Shown here: one piece after another, positions 24,657 through 35,826 of the stretch | Layout: every line of letters starts with the position of its first letter | Position numbering within the stretch: position 1 is the stretch's first letter | Assembly: GCA_004380135.1 (NCBI GenBank) | Contig: QXCR01000055.1 | Location: 1 to 64,000 of the forward strand | Length of the DNA stretch: 64,000 bases | Direction of reading: 5' to 3' | Origin: Stemphylium vesicarium | Taxonomy: Eukaryota; Ascomycota; Dothideomycetes; Pleosporales; Pleosporaceae | Translations under genes and position numbers: made by a program | The notes under the pieces: generated by a model | The model's database searches: none | What the model was told of the DNA's origin: nothing | Seen by the model: only the letters and a program-made list of their open reading frames with translations

Positions 24657-25089
24657 ACGTACATGGCAAGCGAGCGACGAAGGCAAGCGAGCGGCGCACT
24701 CAGTTTTACTAGGGAAAATCAATAATCTAAGGCTCAATAACTCTAGATCTACTAAATAGAAGATCCTCAAAATTGAATGTATTACTTCTTTATGTAAAAA
24801 GTTTTAGATTCTAGAATCTTAGTACGCTAAGCCTAATAAAGAAGAAGTTTATATTTTTTGTTAGAGATTTATAGCGTACTTTTCTAAAATCTTGATAGCG
24901 CTAATTCTATTAGGCCTAGCATACTTAGACTCTGGATACTAGAGCTTCATATATATAGAGCTAATCTATTAAATTTTTAGAATTAATTAATAGGTAGATC
25001 TAGAGTTATTTAGCATTAGATTATTGATATTCTCTAGTAAAATTGGGTGCGCCGCTCGCTTGCCTGCGTCGCTCGCTTGCTATGTACGT
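24657..25089. mobile_element. Foldback MITE of pogo family D
   Basis: A 433-bp element flanked by TA (24655-24656, 25090-25091). Its two halves are imperfect reverse complements over almost the whole length: the left half from ACGTACATGGCAAGCG through CTCTAGATCTAC is matched by the right half in complement, and similarity continues inward. The 17-bp unit GGCAAGCGAGCGACGAA and a near-identical second unit form the outer TIR, shared with the transposon at 1-297. It has no coding capacity and is inserted in G1. Ends keep CpA while the interior is AT-rich. Confidence 0.85.
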
Positions 25090-26018
25090 TAGTAAAATAA
25101 GTATTCTTATACTCATTTTATAGGTACTTTAAGTATATATCTCTAATATATATAACTTATTATATCTTATACTTAGGGAATCTATATACTCTTCTTAGAA
25201 ACTATATAAACCCCTATTTCTCTAAGTAATAAGTTTTATAGAGATTAAATATATAACTAGTCTATAATAACTTAGTATAATAGAGATTATAAGAGTTATA
25301 CTAGTACTAGACTATAGTATCTAAGATAATTTAGTTAATCTTTTATTTACTTTAAGATTAGCTTAATAATTATTAATTTTTTACTTCTTTAACTTATTAT
25401 AGCTTATTATTCTAAAAATATTATACAAACTCTTAAATATCTTATTTTAGAATTTTAATTATCTAGCTATCTAATTCTTTAGTATATATAGTTATCTCTT
25501 AGATATTTTTATTAAATAGTATAACTATAGGTTTATTTTATACTTATAGTACTTATTTAACTTAGTTAAACTTCTTTAGCATTAATTAGAACTTTTTAAT
25601 CTTTAGAATTTTATATTTTATCTTAATTAACTTTATAGACTAGATTATAGAAGTATTACTATATAGTTTATAAGATAATTAGAGTTTCTATAGTATAGTC
25701 TACTAATTTTTTATTATGATAGTAAAGTAGGCTATTAATCTATAGTAATAGCGACTTTATTTTTAGTAAACTTATATAGGGCGTACTTAGTTAATATTTT
25801 TCCTTAAATATAGCTATTTTATAATATTTAGTGCGTAGTCGCTTTACTATATCTTCTTCTAGCGTATCATACTCTTTATTAGATATTAGTAAGTCGCCTT
25901 AATATTTAGTTCTAGTAATAATAAGGGTTTTAATCTCTTTAAGAATACCTTCCCTACTATTTACTTACTATTTAATTATAGGTTTTATAATAACTTCTTT
26001 TAATTTATTAACTAGTTT

Positions 26019-26169
26019 TAGACTAGCAAATAGGTCTAGGTTAGATTAGAATTAGGTTAGGGTTAACTAAATAGGAAGGTATTACGCCTAACTTAGCCTA
26101 GTACCTTCCAATTTAATTAATTCAGCCCTAACCCAACCTAGACCTAACCTAGACCCATTTGCTAGTCTA
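26019..26169. mobile_element. Small hAT-type MITE
   Basis: A 151-bp element with ends TAGACTAGCAAATAGG / CCCATTTGCTAGTCTA, inserted in G1. The flanking 8-mers ACTAGTTT (26011-26018) and GCTAGTCT (26170-26177) differ only by two transitions, consistent with an 8-bp target duplication later hit by RIP. The uninterrupted G1 copy near 3255 shows the empty site. Confidence 0.75.
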
Positions 26170-27309
26170 GCTAGTCTACTAGCCTTTCTAAGTATATTAA
26201 CTTATAATATAACTTTACCTTACTATAATAGTCTTATGCTATATAGCCTACTTTACTATAGATACAGTAAGTAATTAGCTTCTTACTCTTATTATACTAA
26301 AACTTTAGCTTACCTAGTCTCTTATTAATATTATTAAGGTATATAGGCTTATAGCTTCTTATAGCGTATATATTAGGGACTTAAAATATATAGCTTTACT
26401 AATATTCTAAGTTAAAGTATAAATATTAAGGCCTTATATCTTATTTAGTTATTTAGAAGCCGTAAGATATTTATTATTAAATTAAATTACCTTTTCTCTA
26501 GTATAAGCGTATATAGCTAATTCTTAATTTAAATAGCTTTATTAATAAGTTTATTAAGTATATTAAAGTTAGATCTACTTTAAATAAGTTTCTTATATTT
26601 AGTTAAATTAAGACCTTATTAATATATCTATATTAAAGTATTATTATTCTAGTTAATATTAATAATATACTATTAGAACTTAGTAATATAATTAGTAGTA
26701 GACTTAATCTATCTAAGTCTCTAAATCTTTTATTTTATAACTACTAATTTCTAAAAGAGTAAAAAGACCTCTTCTATTTTAACTTTAAAGATATCTTAAT
26801 TATTAATAAGATTTATAATATTTTAATTAGTAATATTATTATTAATATATTAGTATAAGAAAAATTTAACTTATTTCTTTATATTACTATAAAGAAAGAT
26901 AGTAGTCTATATAACCTTATCTTTATTATAAATCTTATTTTCTTTAATATAGAGGTATCTATTAACTTAGAGGTACTAAGCTTTAAGCTTATTATAATTA
27001 CTATAGTATAAGTTAGACTTATTTCTATATACTAAAGTATAGGTAGTATTCTAGGTTATATATAGAGTATCTATTACTATATTTCTTATTTTAAGAATAT
27101 TTTAAGTATAAAAAGTCTATTTTTAGAGGGTCTTAGGCTTAATTTTTATAAATAAGCTAAATAAAGTATAAATAAGATTAGTTAAATATAATATAAAGAT
27201 TAATAAATAACTTACAAATTTAAGAATTAACTACTAATTCTTAGATTTCAAAATTATATCTATGAACTATTAGAATATAATATCTAGTAGCTATATACTT
27301 ATATTATAT

Positions 27310-27507
27310 TCATAGTAACTCTTAATAATAGTTATAAAAATTATAATTGCTTCTAGCGATAGTCGCGGTAGTAATAATTACTTCTAGTAATAGTCCTTAG
27401 TATAGTAATTAGTTATGTGACTACTAATAGTTAGTATTTTATAGGATCGCCATTCTGGTTTTGCTCGTGCGGCGTGGTCGTAAGCGTTTTGACTTCGGGT
27501 CGTAACA
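27310..27507 (-). mobile_element. Partial LTR of family G5
   Basis: This matches 4860-5058 and ends at GGGTCGTAACA (minus-strand start TGTTACGACCCGAAGTC). It has a single copy of the GCGGCGTGGT unit that is triplicated in the other LTR. It is truncated on its left side next to G1. Confidence 0.6.
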
Positions 27508-27643
27508 GTAGCCTCTTACAAGTATAAAGTCTTAATAAAGAGAGTTAGAGAGAATATACTTACTTAGTAAGAGGCTAGTTAGTAGATTACTTATAAAGAG
27601 CGTTAAGAAAGAAAGTAATTAAGTCTTAGCCACTAGGCTCTAG

Positions 27644-27783
27644 TGTTACAGATAACAAGCAAAGGCCTCTCCCGGACGAAGGATGCGATATTGGCAGCCA
27701 ATAGTCGCACGAAACGAAGAATAATAATTAGCGTAGAGCGCGTAGGTTATGTAAGTAATATTACGCTAAGACTAACGTTATTC
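27644..27783 (+). mobile_element. Fragment of G3 gypsy LTR (5' part)
   Basis: TGTTACAGATAACAAGCAAA followed by about 120 bp matches the outer end of the right G3 LTR (41942 back to about 41800, other strand). Both keep unmutated CpA/TpG, whereas the left G3 LTR is mutated in this part. The fragment stops abruptly against single-copy-looking sequence near 27785. Short open frames crossing this junction are not genes. Confidence 0.65.
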
Positions 27784-29308
27784 TTTAGTGCTTTCTACGC
27801 ATCCCACTTCTTGAAAGACAGAAGTATACGATCACGTGAGATGCCAACGTTTGCGAAAAACGAGAAGTGGTTTCTCAGTTCAACCGCGACACCCGTGTCA
27901 CGGAACTGACCCTGGTCTTGTCACATCTGTTTTCGCAGAAGGCGCGCTTGGATGGGCAGGCGCCGGAGAACCCGACCCGAAGCCACTTCCTGTCTACCAA
28001 TCATCACTTTCCACAAGACCATATGCCAATAGCGCTTAGATATCGAGCCCAGTTTTGATAAATTAATCCCGAAATCCTGAACGGCTAGGATGGGCAAGAA
28101 CGCCGCCAGCTACGACCACGCGACGAGGGGCCGGCCAGATCATTTCCCAGCTCAACGAACATGGAGTCACGTGGAAAGGCTCTGTTAGGCTAGCAAATCC
28201 GAGAGCTCATGATTGGCTGACCTTTCTTTGATGCTCACGTGGCCCAAATACAATCGTCGGCCGCAAGTACGAAGGAGCTCGTATTTTTTGAGTCACCCTT
28301 ACCCAATCGGGTGCCAGCTCCGCCAACACCAGCCTTTCCGCCCTACTATTTCATATGTGCAGGCGGTCACAACGAGCTTTGTACGCATTTCAGACTTGAA
28401 TAATAAATTAAAGGCTTGATTTGTCACTATCCAGGCTTTTTTTGGTGTTGAGCTTTGCTGGCAGCCCTCAGCCGTCATGGTAGGAACAGATTTTCCTTGT
28501 CTTTCTCATGATCATCATAATACGGTCGACCGCACCTGATGATCGGCGAGTATCGCGTCGAGCTGGTCATGCTGTCCATGCCCTGCCTGTTTGATAGCAT
28601 CCAATAGCCGACGTTAACGGGAACGTGATCGTTCCACTGGACCCTTGCAACCTGCAATTTGTCTGGTCCATTATTCTCCGTTATTATCTGTTTGGGAACC
28701 AACATTCCTGTATTACTAGCCTTTGCATGATAGCCAATCGATGGGGTGTCAATACTCAACCACCTTGCAGACCAGGATTAAAATCCTCTCCACAAAGGAT
28801 CGCCATTCTGAACTTGCGGTGATGCCCCCTTAGGTCCGAGAAATTCCAGGGGGACTCGATCAATTGCATCCATGCAGCGTCCCCTTTGTCTCGATTGACG
28901 AATGAAGGGAGAATCTTCTTGCAGCCACAAGGATTAGAATATTGCATGAACGTAGACGCACAGCCTAGGCGAGATGAACTGCTATCGAATCCTTGTGTAG
29001 GGCTACTTTGGGCGAAACTGGCGCAGCTGCAGCAAAATGATTTGTTGGAAGGTGCTCTCTTTCGCTTACCCTTACATATCCTGTCTCAGTAGGGAACCGG
29101 GCAGTTTGTATAGCCTCAAGATGAAAGAATCTAGATTGAAAAAACACTGCACGCCGAAAAGATGGTATCGTCTGCTGGTGCCTGGAATGAACTGTCACTC
29201 TTCCGCAAATTCAATCTCAAGCAGCGCGTGATTGAGAACGAAGTATGCATGGCTTAGGTATATTGTCTTAATGCACTGTTGACAGACTTGCCTAACGAGT
29301 CAACCGCC
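27784..29308. other. Normal-GC stretch without convincing gene
   Basis: Short frames (up to about 94 codons) overlap on both strands, without recognisable motifs. Several CACGTG/ACGTGG boxes occur between 27830 and 28250. It may be a promoter or decayed coding DNA; I support no gene here. Confidence 0.45.
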
Positions 29309-30175
29309 TTACTCTACGATCTTGAAAGTCGCTACTTTGTCTTCGTCTTGCGCGATCATCTTCAACAGCCCTGGCGGTTCTCCGAAAACCCACCCTTCCT
29401 CCCTCATCTTCTTAATATCCGGCTTCTCTTCTCCTTCCACGGCGCTTCTCGAAGACAACTTGTTCACGTTATGCAAATCAATAAGATCCTGCATCTTACT
29501 AACAACCTCTTCGCTTTCATCTGCTCCCTTTTCCCTATCCAACTCCAGATCGTCAAAAAAGCTGAAGCGCGAGATTTTCTTGCTTTTCAAGCTTTCCGGG
29601 TCTTCCAAGGAGCCAAATGACCACCATCGAATCGAAAGATCGCCGGGCCAGACATGGTAGGTGTCGCCGACTCGTAGGAAATGTTCAAGCTTTTCTTGGA
29701 GCGAGGTTGAGTCGTCGCCGAGACTCGACATAAGCCGTTCAGCAGAGAGCTCCCACGCAACTTGTACAGAATCTTTTCCTACCGGAGGAACTGTGATGAA
29801 AGTGAATCCAGGGGTATCGGGATCCTCAGGGCGTTTGGCAAGATCTGGGTCGCCTGATATCCGGTGGAACGTAATGCGCTTTGTGGGTAGGAGGTTAAGC
29901 ACTTTTGAAGAGCCATCTACTTGTCGGGTGGAAGAAAATGCGAGCTCCGGTGAGTGCACATCGCCCTTGCGGAACGCATCCTCACGAGGCGTAGTGTCGA
30001 GACATGAGTACTTGGTCAAGATAGTAACGGGTCTATCTGGGAAGACCGAGGAGGTTTGATGGATGGTGGCGATCAGCTTCAAAGGTGATGCCGAGGGGTT
30101 AGAGATTGAGAGAGTGGCTGGTGGACGGAAGTTGAACTTCAGGCTGAGCTCAACTCCGTGGTTTTGAGACGACAT
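29309..30175 (-). CDS. Hypothetical protein, 288 aa, intronless
   Basis: A single uninterrupted frame from ATG 30175 to the stop at 29309, with normal codon use. No signal peptide, membrane segment or known catalytic motif is apparent. The N-terminal half (about 1-150) alternates hydrophobic and polar residues (LSLKFNFRPPATLSISNP..., KLIATIHQ...) and looks beta-rich. The middle holds WELSAERLMSSL and TYHVWPGDLSIRWWSFGSL. The C-terminal third is charged and acidic (DDLELDREKGADESEE...) and ends KVATFKIVE. The only gene in its island, it starts about 350 bp from the RIP-affected tract. Its length, lack of stops and composition argue that it is real; function unknown, possibly lineage-specific. 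Confidence 0.78.
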   Translation of the reverse strand: MSSQNHGVELSLKFNFRPPATLSISNPSASPLKLIATIHQTSSVFPDRPVTILTKYSCLDTTPREDAFRKGDVHSPELAFSSTRQVDGSSKVLNLLPTKRITFHRISGDPDLAKRPEDPDTPGFTFITVPPVGKDSVQVAWELSAERLMSSLGDDSTSLQEKLEHFLRVGDTYHVWPGDLSIRWWSFGSLEDPESLKSKKISRFSFFDDLELDREKGADESEEVVSKMQDLIDLHNVNKLSSRSAVEGEEKPDIKKMREEGWVFGEPPGLLKMIAQDEDKVATFKIVE

Positions 30176-30423
30176 ATGAAACTATTTGATATGGTGTTGT
30201 AGTAGGAGACTGAGAATGCACTGCCGTGGGTTGTAAAAATTCAAGACTGCAGAGGGCAAGGTCGAGAAGCTGAGGGTCGGGGGCCGTATTCTCTGACCTT
30301 TATCCACGTGCAGTCTAAAGTGCTTTTCTGATGTCATGCCCTAACTATATAAAGGAATATGTCCAAAATAGGCCACTCGATCACTTGACTCAACCTGTCG
30401 GCGATGAATTGGGTCTGAGGCTG

Positions 30424-30527
30424 GTGCCTAGCATGACGTCATAGGTATTACACCAACCTAGCTGTTGGATCGCGGGTGCCTAGCATGACGCTACAGGTAT
30501 TACACCAACCTAACTATTAGATCGCGG
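30424..30527. repeat. Tandem duplication, 2 x 52 bp
   Basis: GTGCCTAGCATGACG... at 30424-30475 is repeated at once at 30476-30527. The second unit differs mainly by transitions (for example GCTGTTGG to ACTATTAG), TG-to-TA changes typical of RIP. It lies in the 5' flank of the 288-aa gene at the edge of the AT-rich tract and is followed by a run of nine C (about 30535-30543). Confidence 0.8.
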
Positions 30528-31340
30528 AGGCTTACCCCCCCCCTACATCTTTACACCCCCGATTTTATTCTATCTTTAGACTCTTCTAAGATTCTACTAT
30601 TTTAGTTTTTTAATCCTAATTACATGCCTATCTTTAGATGCGCAAAAAGCACTAAAGAATGACCTTACTATTAGAAGATCTTAAGAATTTCTCTACTAAG
30701 ATTCAAATATCTACAAAGTATAATTTAGAGTCTAAAGAGAACTTTAAACATGTTATTTTTTTTTTACTCTGGTTTAAATATTAGAAAAAGACTTGATATA
30801 TATATATAATTACTATAAGCTAATTCAACTAAATACAGTATTTTTAAGAGCTAAAATATTTTAATAATCTACTATTTTATTTCTTATAAAATAGTCTATA
30901 TTTTGATTTTATATATCTCTTAGAACTCAAATATTATAAATATAATGTATACTTTTCTTTATAAGATTATCCATAATATATAAAGTTAAAATTTATTTTT
31001 AATTTAATTTATTATATTTTAATCCTTACTAAAGATCTAGAAAAACTGATTATAAAAAATCAATTTTAATTTAATTAATATTTATAATAGGCGGGGGACA
31101 GCCAAGCGTACGACTATATAGTACGCCTATTTAGCTAAAAGGCTAGCACAAGACAACAAAGCATAGGCGTTGTCTTAGTGTAGTCGGTACTTATCATCGT
31201 CATCTAAGATCTCTTAACTCTCGGGTCTTAGCGCAGCCCACTTGGCGTAGCGCACTCTCTTTTAGGGCGTAGCCTATTATAATATTAATACTAATTATAT
31301 TTTATAAAGAATTATTTTATTCTTTATATAAGTTTAGATA
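30528..31340. other. AT-rich tract, no gene
   Basis: A poly-C run, then TpA-saturated DNA. About 31090-31260 is less eroded, with a short palindrome (GCGTACGACTATATAGTACGC-like) and a GACAAC...GTTGTC inverted pair. It is probably part of an unidentified element; ends not determined. Confidence 0.4.
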
Positions 31341-33125
31341 ACGTACTTCATAAGCGAGTGGCCGGCACAAGCGAGTGGCTGGACTTTGCCAAGACCTCAC
31401 CAAAACCACGACTGTGCACGACCGTACGACACTATTAAGAATAGTAATTTATATTTATAGTAGGCTAATCTATTTAGAATCTTCTACTCTATTTAGCTTA
31501 TATATATATAAGTTATATCCTACTTTACTATAGCGTCTATAGCGTCTTTAAGATAGTTTACCTACTTTAACGCGCATCCTCTTCTTTATCTTCTTTCTAT
31601 TACTACGCGCTCTAAACTCCTTTAGAGTTAATAGTTAGAGACCTTTTTTAAATATAAATAACTTCTCTTTTTATATCTACTTTCTTTTATATAATTTACG
31701 TTACGTAGTAGTCTTATTAACTACTTTAAGCTTAGTAATATACTTTTATAATAATACTAAAGTATACGCTATTATCTTTACGCCTTTAGAGAGGCTTTTT
31801 ACTACCTTAATTATTAAAGTAGGCGAGCTATCTATATATCTCTAAAACCTCTTAAGAACTAGCTTTATTTAAGACTTTAGTTCTATAATATTACTTAGAG
31901 TTTATAACTACTAGAAACTATTCTTAATAGTAAATAATAGTAGAGTACGTAAGTAGATATTAAGTATTAATATAATAGCCTTTAAATTAAATAGAACTAA
32001 GCTAGCGCTATAAAAGTCTTTTAAGATATTACTCTTTATAATAATAGTATTAAAAGTAGTTTTAAAGTATAGTAAGAACTCTATTTTAGTAATATAAGTA
32101 ATCTTATTATATATTAGCTTCTTAGCTTAGCACCTATACGACTTCTTTAATAGCGTAAAACACCTAACGTTAAGCGGCTATAGTAGGTGTAACGAGTAAG
32201 GAGGTATATAGAGGGTGATTATCTTCTTCTTCTTATAGAGCTAGTAGAAATTAATTAAGCTATAGCTCTTATAGCCGTTAAGAACTAGTAGACAATAGCT
32301 ACTAATAACTCTCCCCTTTATATACCTATTAAAGTACTCTAGCTACTTAATACTTAGCTTATTTATTATCTAGCTATTCTTAAAGACTATAATTATCTAG
32401 TCTTAAGATAGACTCTCTATCTAATATTAGATAGAGAGATAGTACTTACCTTAGAAGATAATAAAGAGTAAAATTATCTACTTTATTATATTTATACTCT
32501 AAATAGTTATAACCTACTCTTAGTTACTCTATTATATTATCTTTAGCTATTTTTAGTACTCTTTTACTATAATTACTAATCTAGTTAATATTACGTCTAT
32601 TATAAAGCCTATCCTATTAAAGTTATATATATCTTTATTTAAAATTCTATACTTAACTTTTATATTCTATATTAAGTAGAACTAACTTTTTATAATCTTA
32701 AGATCCTTATAGAGAGCTTAATTCTAGTTATACTTTTAATTAAACTTAGCTTTAAGCTCTAGATAGCGCTTAATAAAGTTTATAGCCTAATTCTTACTAA
32801 CTATATTCTAGTTATAGACTTAGAGTAAAGAATTAGCTATCTCTTTAATATTATTAAGTTAAGGTAAGTATTCTTACTCTAATAGCTTTAGAATATACTT
32901 TATAATTACTATCTCTTTAGATCTTTAAAGAGCTATTAATTTAGGCGTATAATCGCGTTAATAGAGCGTTTTAGCGCGTTATTATCTAAGCGTCCTTTCT
33001 AGCACGTTATAGACTTGTATAGCGTAAGGCGTAGTAAGTGTCGCGTCTTAAATAAGAGCCTAAAGTGTAAGCTATATCTAAGCCTCTTTCTAATCTTATA
33101 TTACGTTGCTACGTTAAGATATTGC
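31341..33125 (-). mobile_element. Pogo/Fot1-like DNA transposon, family B, copy B2 (truncated)
   Basis: The left end ACGTACTTCATAAGCGAGTGG follows TA (31339-31340) and matches the right end of B1, so B2 is inverted relative to B1. It runs to 33125, where the homology (ACGTTGCTACGTT, transposase start region) is cut by the G1 LTR beginning TGTTACGAACC at 33126. The remaining terminal repeat was not found on the far side. The transposase is RIP-degraded on the minus strand. Confidence 0.8.
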
Positions 33126-33534
33126 TGTTACGAACCTGAGAAGACGGGGCACGGCAACCTACATACAGAAGTGATAAAGGAGTCACTTTATATAGGTTAA
33201 GTAGACGGCTGACCTTTAAGAACTAATAAGTAGCGTTATTATATAGCTTACGTAATTCTATAGTCTTAATAGAAAGCTATTATAGAATAAGTTACGTATA
33301 TTCTATAATATCCTATAATATCCTATAATATCCTATAATGTCCTATAATATCCTATAAGGTATTATATATAGAATATATAGAACCTTATAGAATATATAG
33401 AATACTAAGTTATATTCCCTAAGTATATAGCTACTAGATAGTATACTTATATAGTTATTATATTTAACTTTAAAATCTAAGAATTAGTACTTAATTTTTA
33501 AATTCTTAAGTTATTTATTAATCTTTATATTATA
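33126..33534 (+). mobile_element. Gypsy G1, plus-strand copy: 5' LTR region
   Basis: The LTR starts TGTTACGAACCTGAGAAG at 33126 inside B2. It contains six tandem decamers of the TCCTATAATA type at 33301-33360. G1 is interrupted at 33534 by transposon C2 (TA target), and its continuation resumes at 43649. The same LTR, more eroded, ends the minus-strand copy at about 4657. Confidence 0.7.
33301..33360. repeat. Decamer tandem array, six units
   Basis: Six consecutive 10-bp units of consensus TCCTATAATA with one or two substitutions each, inside the G1 LTR. Looser traces lie at 4440-4490 in complement. Confidence 0.85.
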
Positions 33535-34296
33535 ACGTAAAGCACCACCGAGCCGGCCACACCACCGAGCTGGCCACTTTTTCTTAGCATTGCGAACACC
33601 ACATACGAAATAGTTAATTACTTAATATTATCTATAGATTCTATATACGACATACTTATAATAGATTGAGAATCTTCTTCTATATGTTATACGGGGTTCG
33701 GCGATACTTCTCTGTTCCTGGTCCGTACTAAGGCAGGCGAGGTATTATAAGGCGGTAGGTCTATAGAGTTGTCTAGTAACTAAGTAGAATAGTAGGTATT
33801 TATATAAAGATAATTTAATTTTATATAAGTAATAGAATAACTAGTTAATAATCTAAGTAAGAGATATAACTATAAGAGTTAATTATAATAAGAGAAATAA
33901 TAAAACCTTTTTATTCTTATATTCTTATCGCTAAGTTTATTACTATTACTACTATTATAATATTATTCTTATTTAGTCTAATATCTCTAATAGTTACTAT
34001 TACTTAGATACTACTATTATATACTAGCGCCTAATAGTTAATCTTAGCGTAATATTAATTACGTAACCTATACGCCTTACGCTAATTATTATTTTTTATT
34101 TTATATAACTATTAGCTACTAATATTATATTCTTTAATTAGAAGAGACCTTTACTTATTATCTATAATACTACCTTCTTTTTTAAGATTATTATCTTAAT
34201 ACTTTAAGTTATTATTTTCTTATACTAAGAAGGTAGGTCGCATATATAGCGGCGGCGTGCCTACGCTAGTTTTCTCGTTTCTACGCCTTTCTAACT

Positions 34297-34740
34297 ATGC
34301 CTAAGGTCCAGTCGTTTCGTCGCGTCCGTACCCAGAACTCGACCGCTGAGCGTCGTGCTCGTGCTACTCGCGTGGAGTGGGAGTCTTTAGAGATAGATTT
34401 CCGTTATAAGCGCTGCGAGGAGAAGAACCTTTAGTGCTTCGTAGAAACGACTACTAGTCGTTATGCTAGCTATATTTCTATCTTAGCGGACTGTAGTTTA
34501 TTTGTATCTAAGGAAGAGTGGGAGAAGGTGCAGCGTGAGCGTCGTAAGAAAGAGTTGGAGGTGGTCTAGGCTGAAGAGCGTTAGGCTCTAGCCGCTGCGG
34601 AGGCGTCTCGTCTTCGTCGCGAACTCCTTAAGGTGAAGAGTAGGGAGCACTCGTTTGCGCGTCGCGATCTTGCGATCTTGAATCTTTAAGATCGTGTATA
34701 AGAGGAGGCTAAGAGGAGTTCTACCTCTAGTATAGACTTT
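34297..34740 (+). pseudogene. Accessory antisense reading frame in the 3' region of G3
   Basis: From ATG 34297 a plus-strand frame of about 150 codons reads MPKVQSFRRVRTQNSTAERR and continues basic and Lys/Arg/Glu-rich with coiled-coil character (EEWEKVQRERRKKELEVV). It is broken only by TAG codons, where CAG or TGG would be expected. It lies between integrase and the 3' LTR and runs opposite to gag-pol. GC stays high because the frame is rich in CpG and GAG/AAG codons, which RIP does not change. I do not recognise the protein; antisense ORFs in this position are known from some gypsy elements of plants. It could be a captured host gene fragment. Confidence 0.5.
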
Positions 34741-35826
34741 CCTACTATTAAACTACTACTACCTAAACTCTTAGCTAATCTAAGCTAGTTATAAGCTAAT
34801 ATTTTTAATTTTTCTTTTAATTACTTTTTCCTTTTTATAAAACTAATTCTAATTCCTTTAGAAACTTTTAGTAATACTTCTATACTAGTAACTTATAATT
34901 TATTAAATTTCCTTTAAGTTCTTAAGTATTATAGCTTTTAAGCTATTCTCTTTACTTAACTAAGTACTTTTACTAATCTCTAAACTTCTATAGGTTCTTA
35001 ATTTCTTTAACTTTATACTTATTATTTTTAAGCTCTATATCTATTACTAGCTTAGTATTTAGGGGTACTAGTTCTAATAGTTTCTTATAGAAGATAGGGT
35101 AGATATATATACTTAGTAGTAACTAAAGTTTATAATTTACTAGGCTTATTACCTCTAGAACTTTAAAGGGTCCTATTTAGAAGTTATCTAATTTTCTATA
35201 TAGTCTCTTAACTTTTAAATTCTATCTTAATAAGAGAACTTTATCTCTCTTTTTAAAGATTAGTCTCTTAATCTTTTACTTATTCGCGCTCTTAAATATT
35301 ATAAGGTTCTTTTAAGCTATATTCTTACTTAGTTCTTTATAGAGTTCTCGCATAAGATAGGCTTTATTATCTACGCCTATTATAATACTCTCTATATTCT
35401 TTAGGTCTTAATAAGCAACTAGCTTATATCTATAATTAGCATAGTATAGTAAGTGCTTTATAGTCGCTAACTTCGTGCTATTATAGGCTAATTAAGCTAT
35501 TAGTAAGAGTTTAACCTAGTTATTTTATAGCTTATTAGCGTATATTCTTAGATACTATTCTAGTGTCTAGTTCGTTTATTCTATCTAGCTGTCTATCTTA
35601 GAGTAGAAGCTAGTTAATAGCTTCTTCTTTATACATAACCTTACTAGGAATGTATCCTAATACTTAGACGTAAATAGTTTATTATAATTAGTAATAAACT
35701 CTTTAAGCATTCTATACTCTAATACTAGTGCCTTAGTAACTTCGTACGCGTATTCTTCTACTATAATAGTCTCTTCTATAGGCATAAACTTTATTACTTT
35801 AGTTAATTAATTAACGATAACTAGTA

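Larger units (their letters stand above)
23553..27309 (-). mobile_element. Gypsy-type LTR retrotransposon G1, second minus-strand copy (RIP-degraded, interrupted)
   Basis: This matches the plus-strand G1 copy by eye: 23570-23960 corresponds to 46210-46690 in complement, and 25500-27290 to the gag/LTR part also seen at 2762-4650. It is interrupted by the foldback MITE at 24657-25089 and the hAT MITE at 26019-26169, and it ends where G2 begins. The coding frames are destroyed. Confidence 0.65.

Noticed and set aside
27644..28058. Open frames of 60-90 codons starting in the LTR fragment
   Set aside because: They cross from LTR sequence into unique DNA, have no motifs, and overlap each other in different frames.
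34270..34740. GC-rich patch in G3 considered as horizontally acquired DNA
   Set aside because: Its GC comes from CpG- and GAG/AAG-rich codons that RIP does not attack, and TAG codons replace CAG/TGG, so it was mutated together with the rest of G3.
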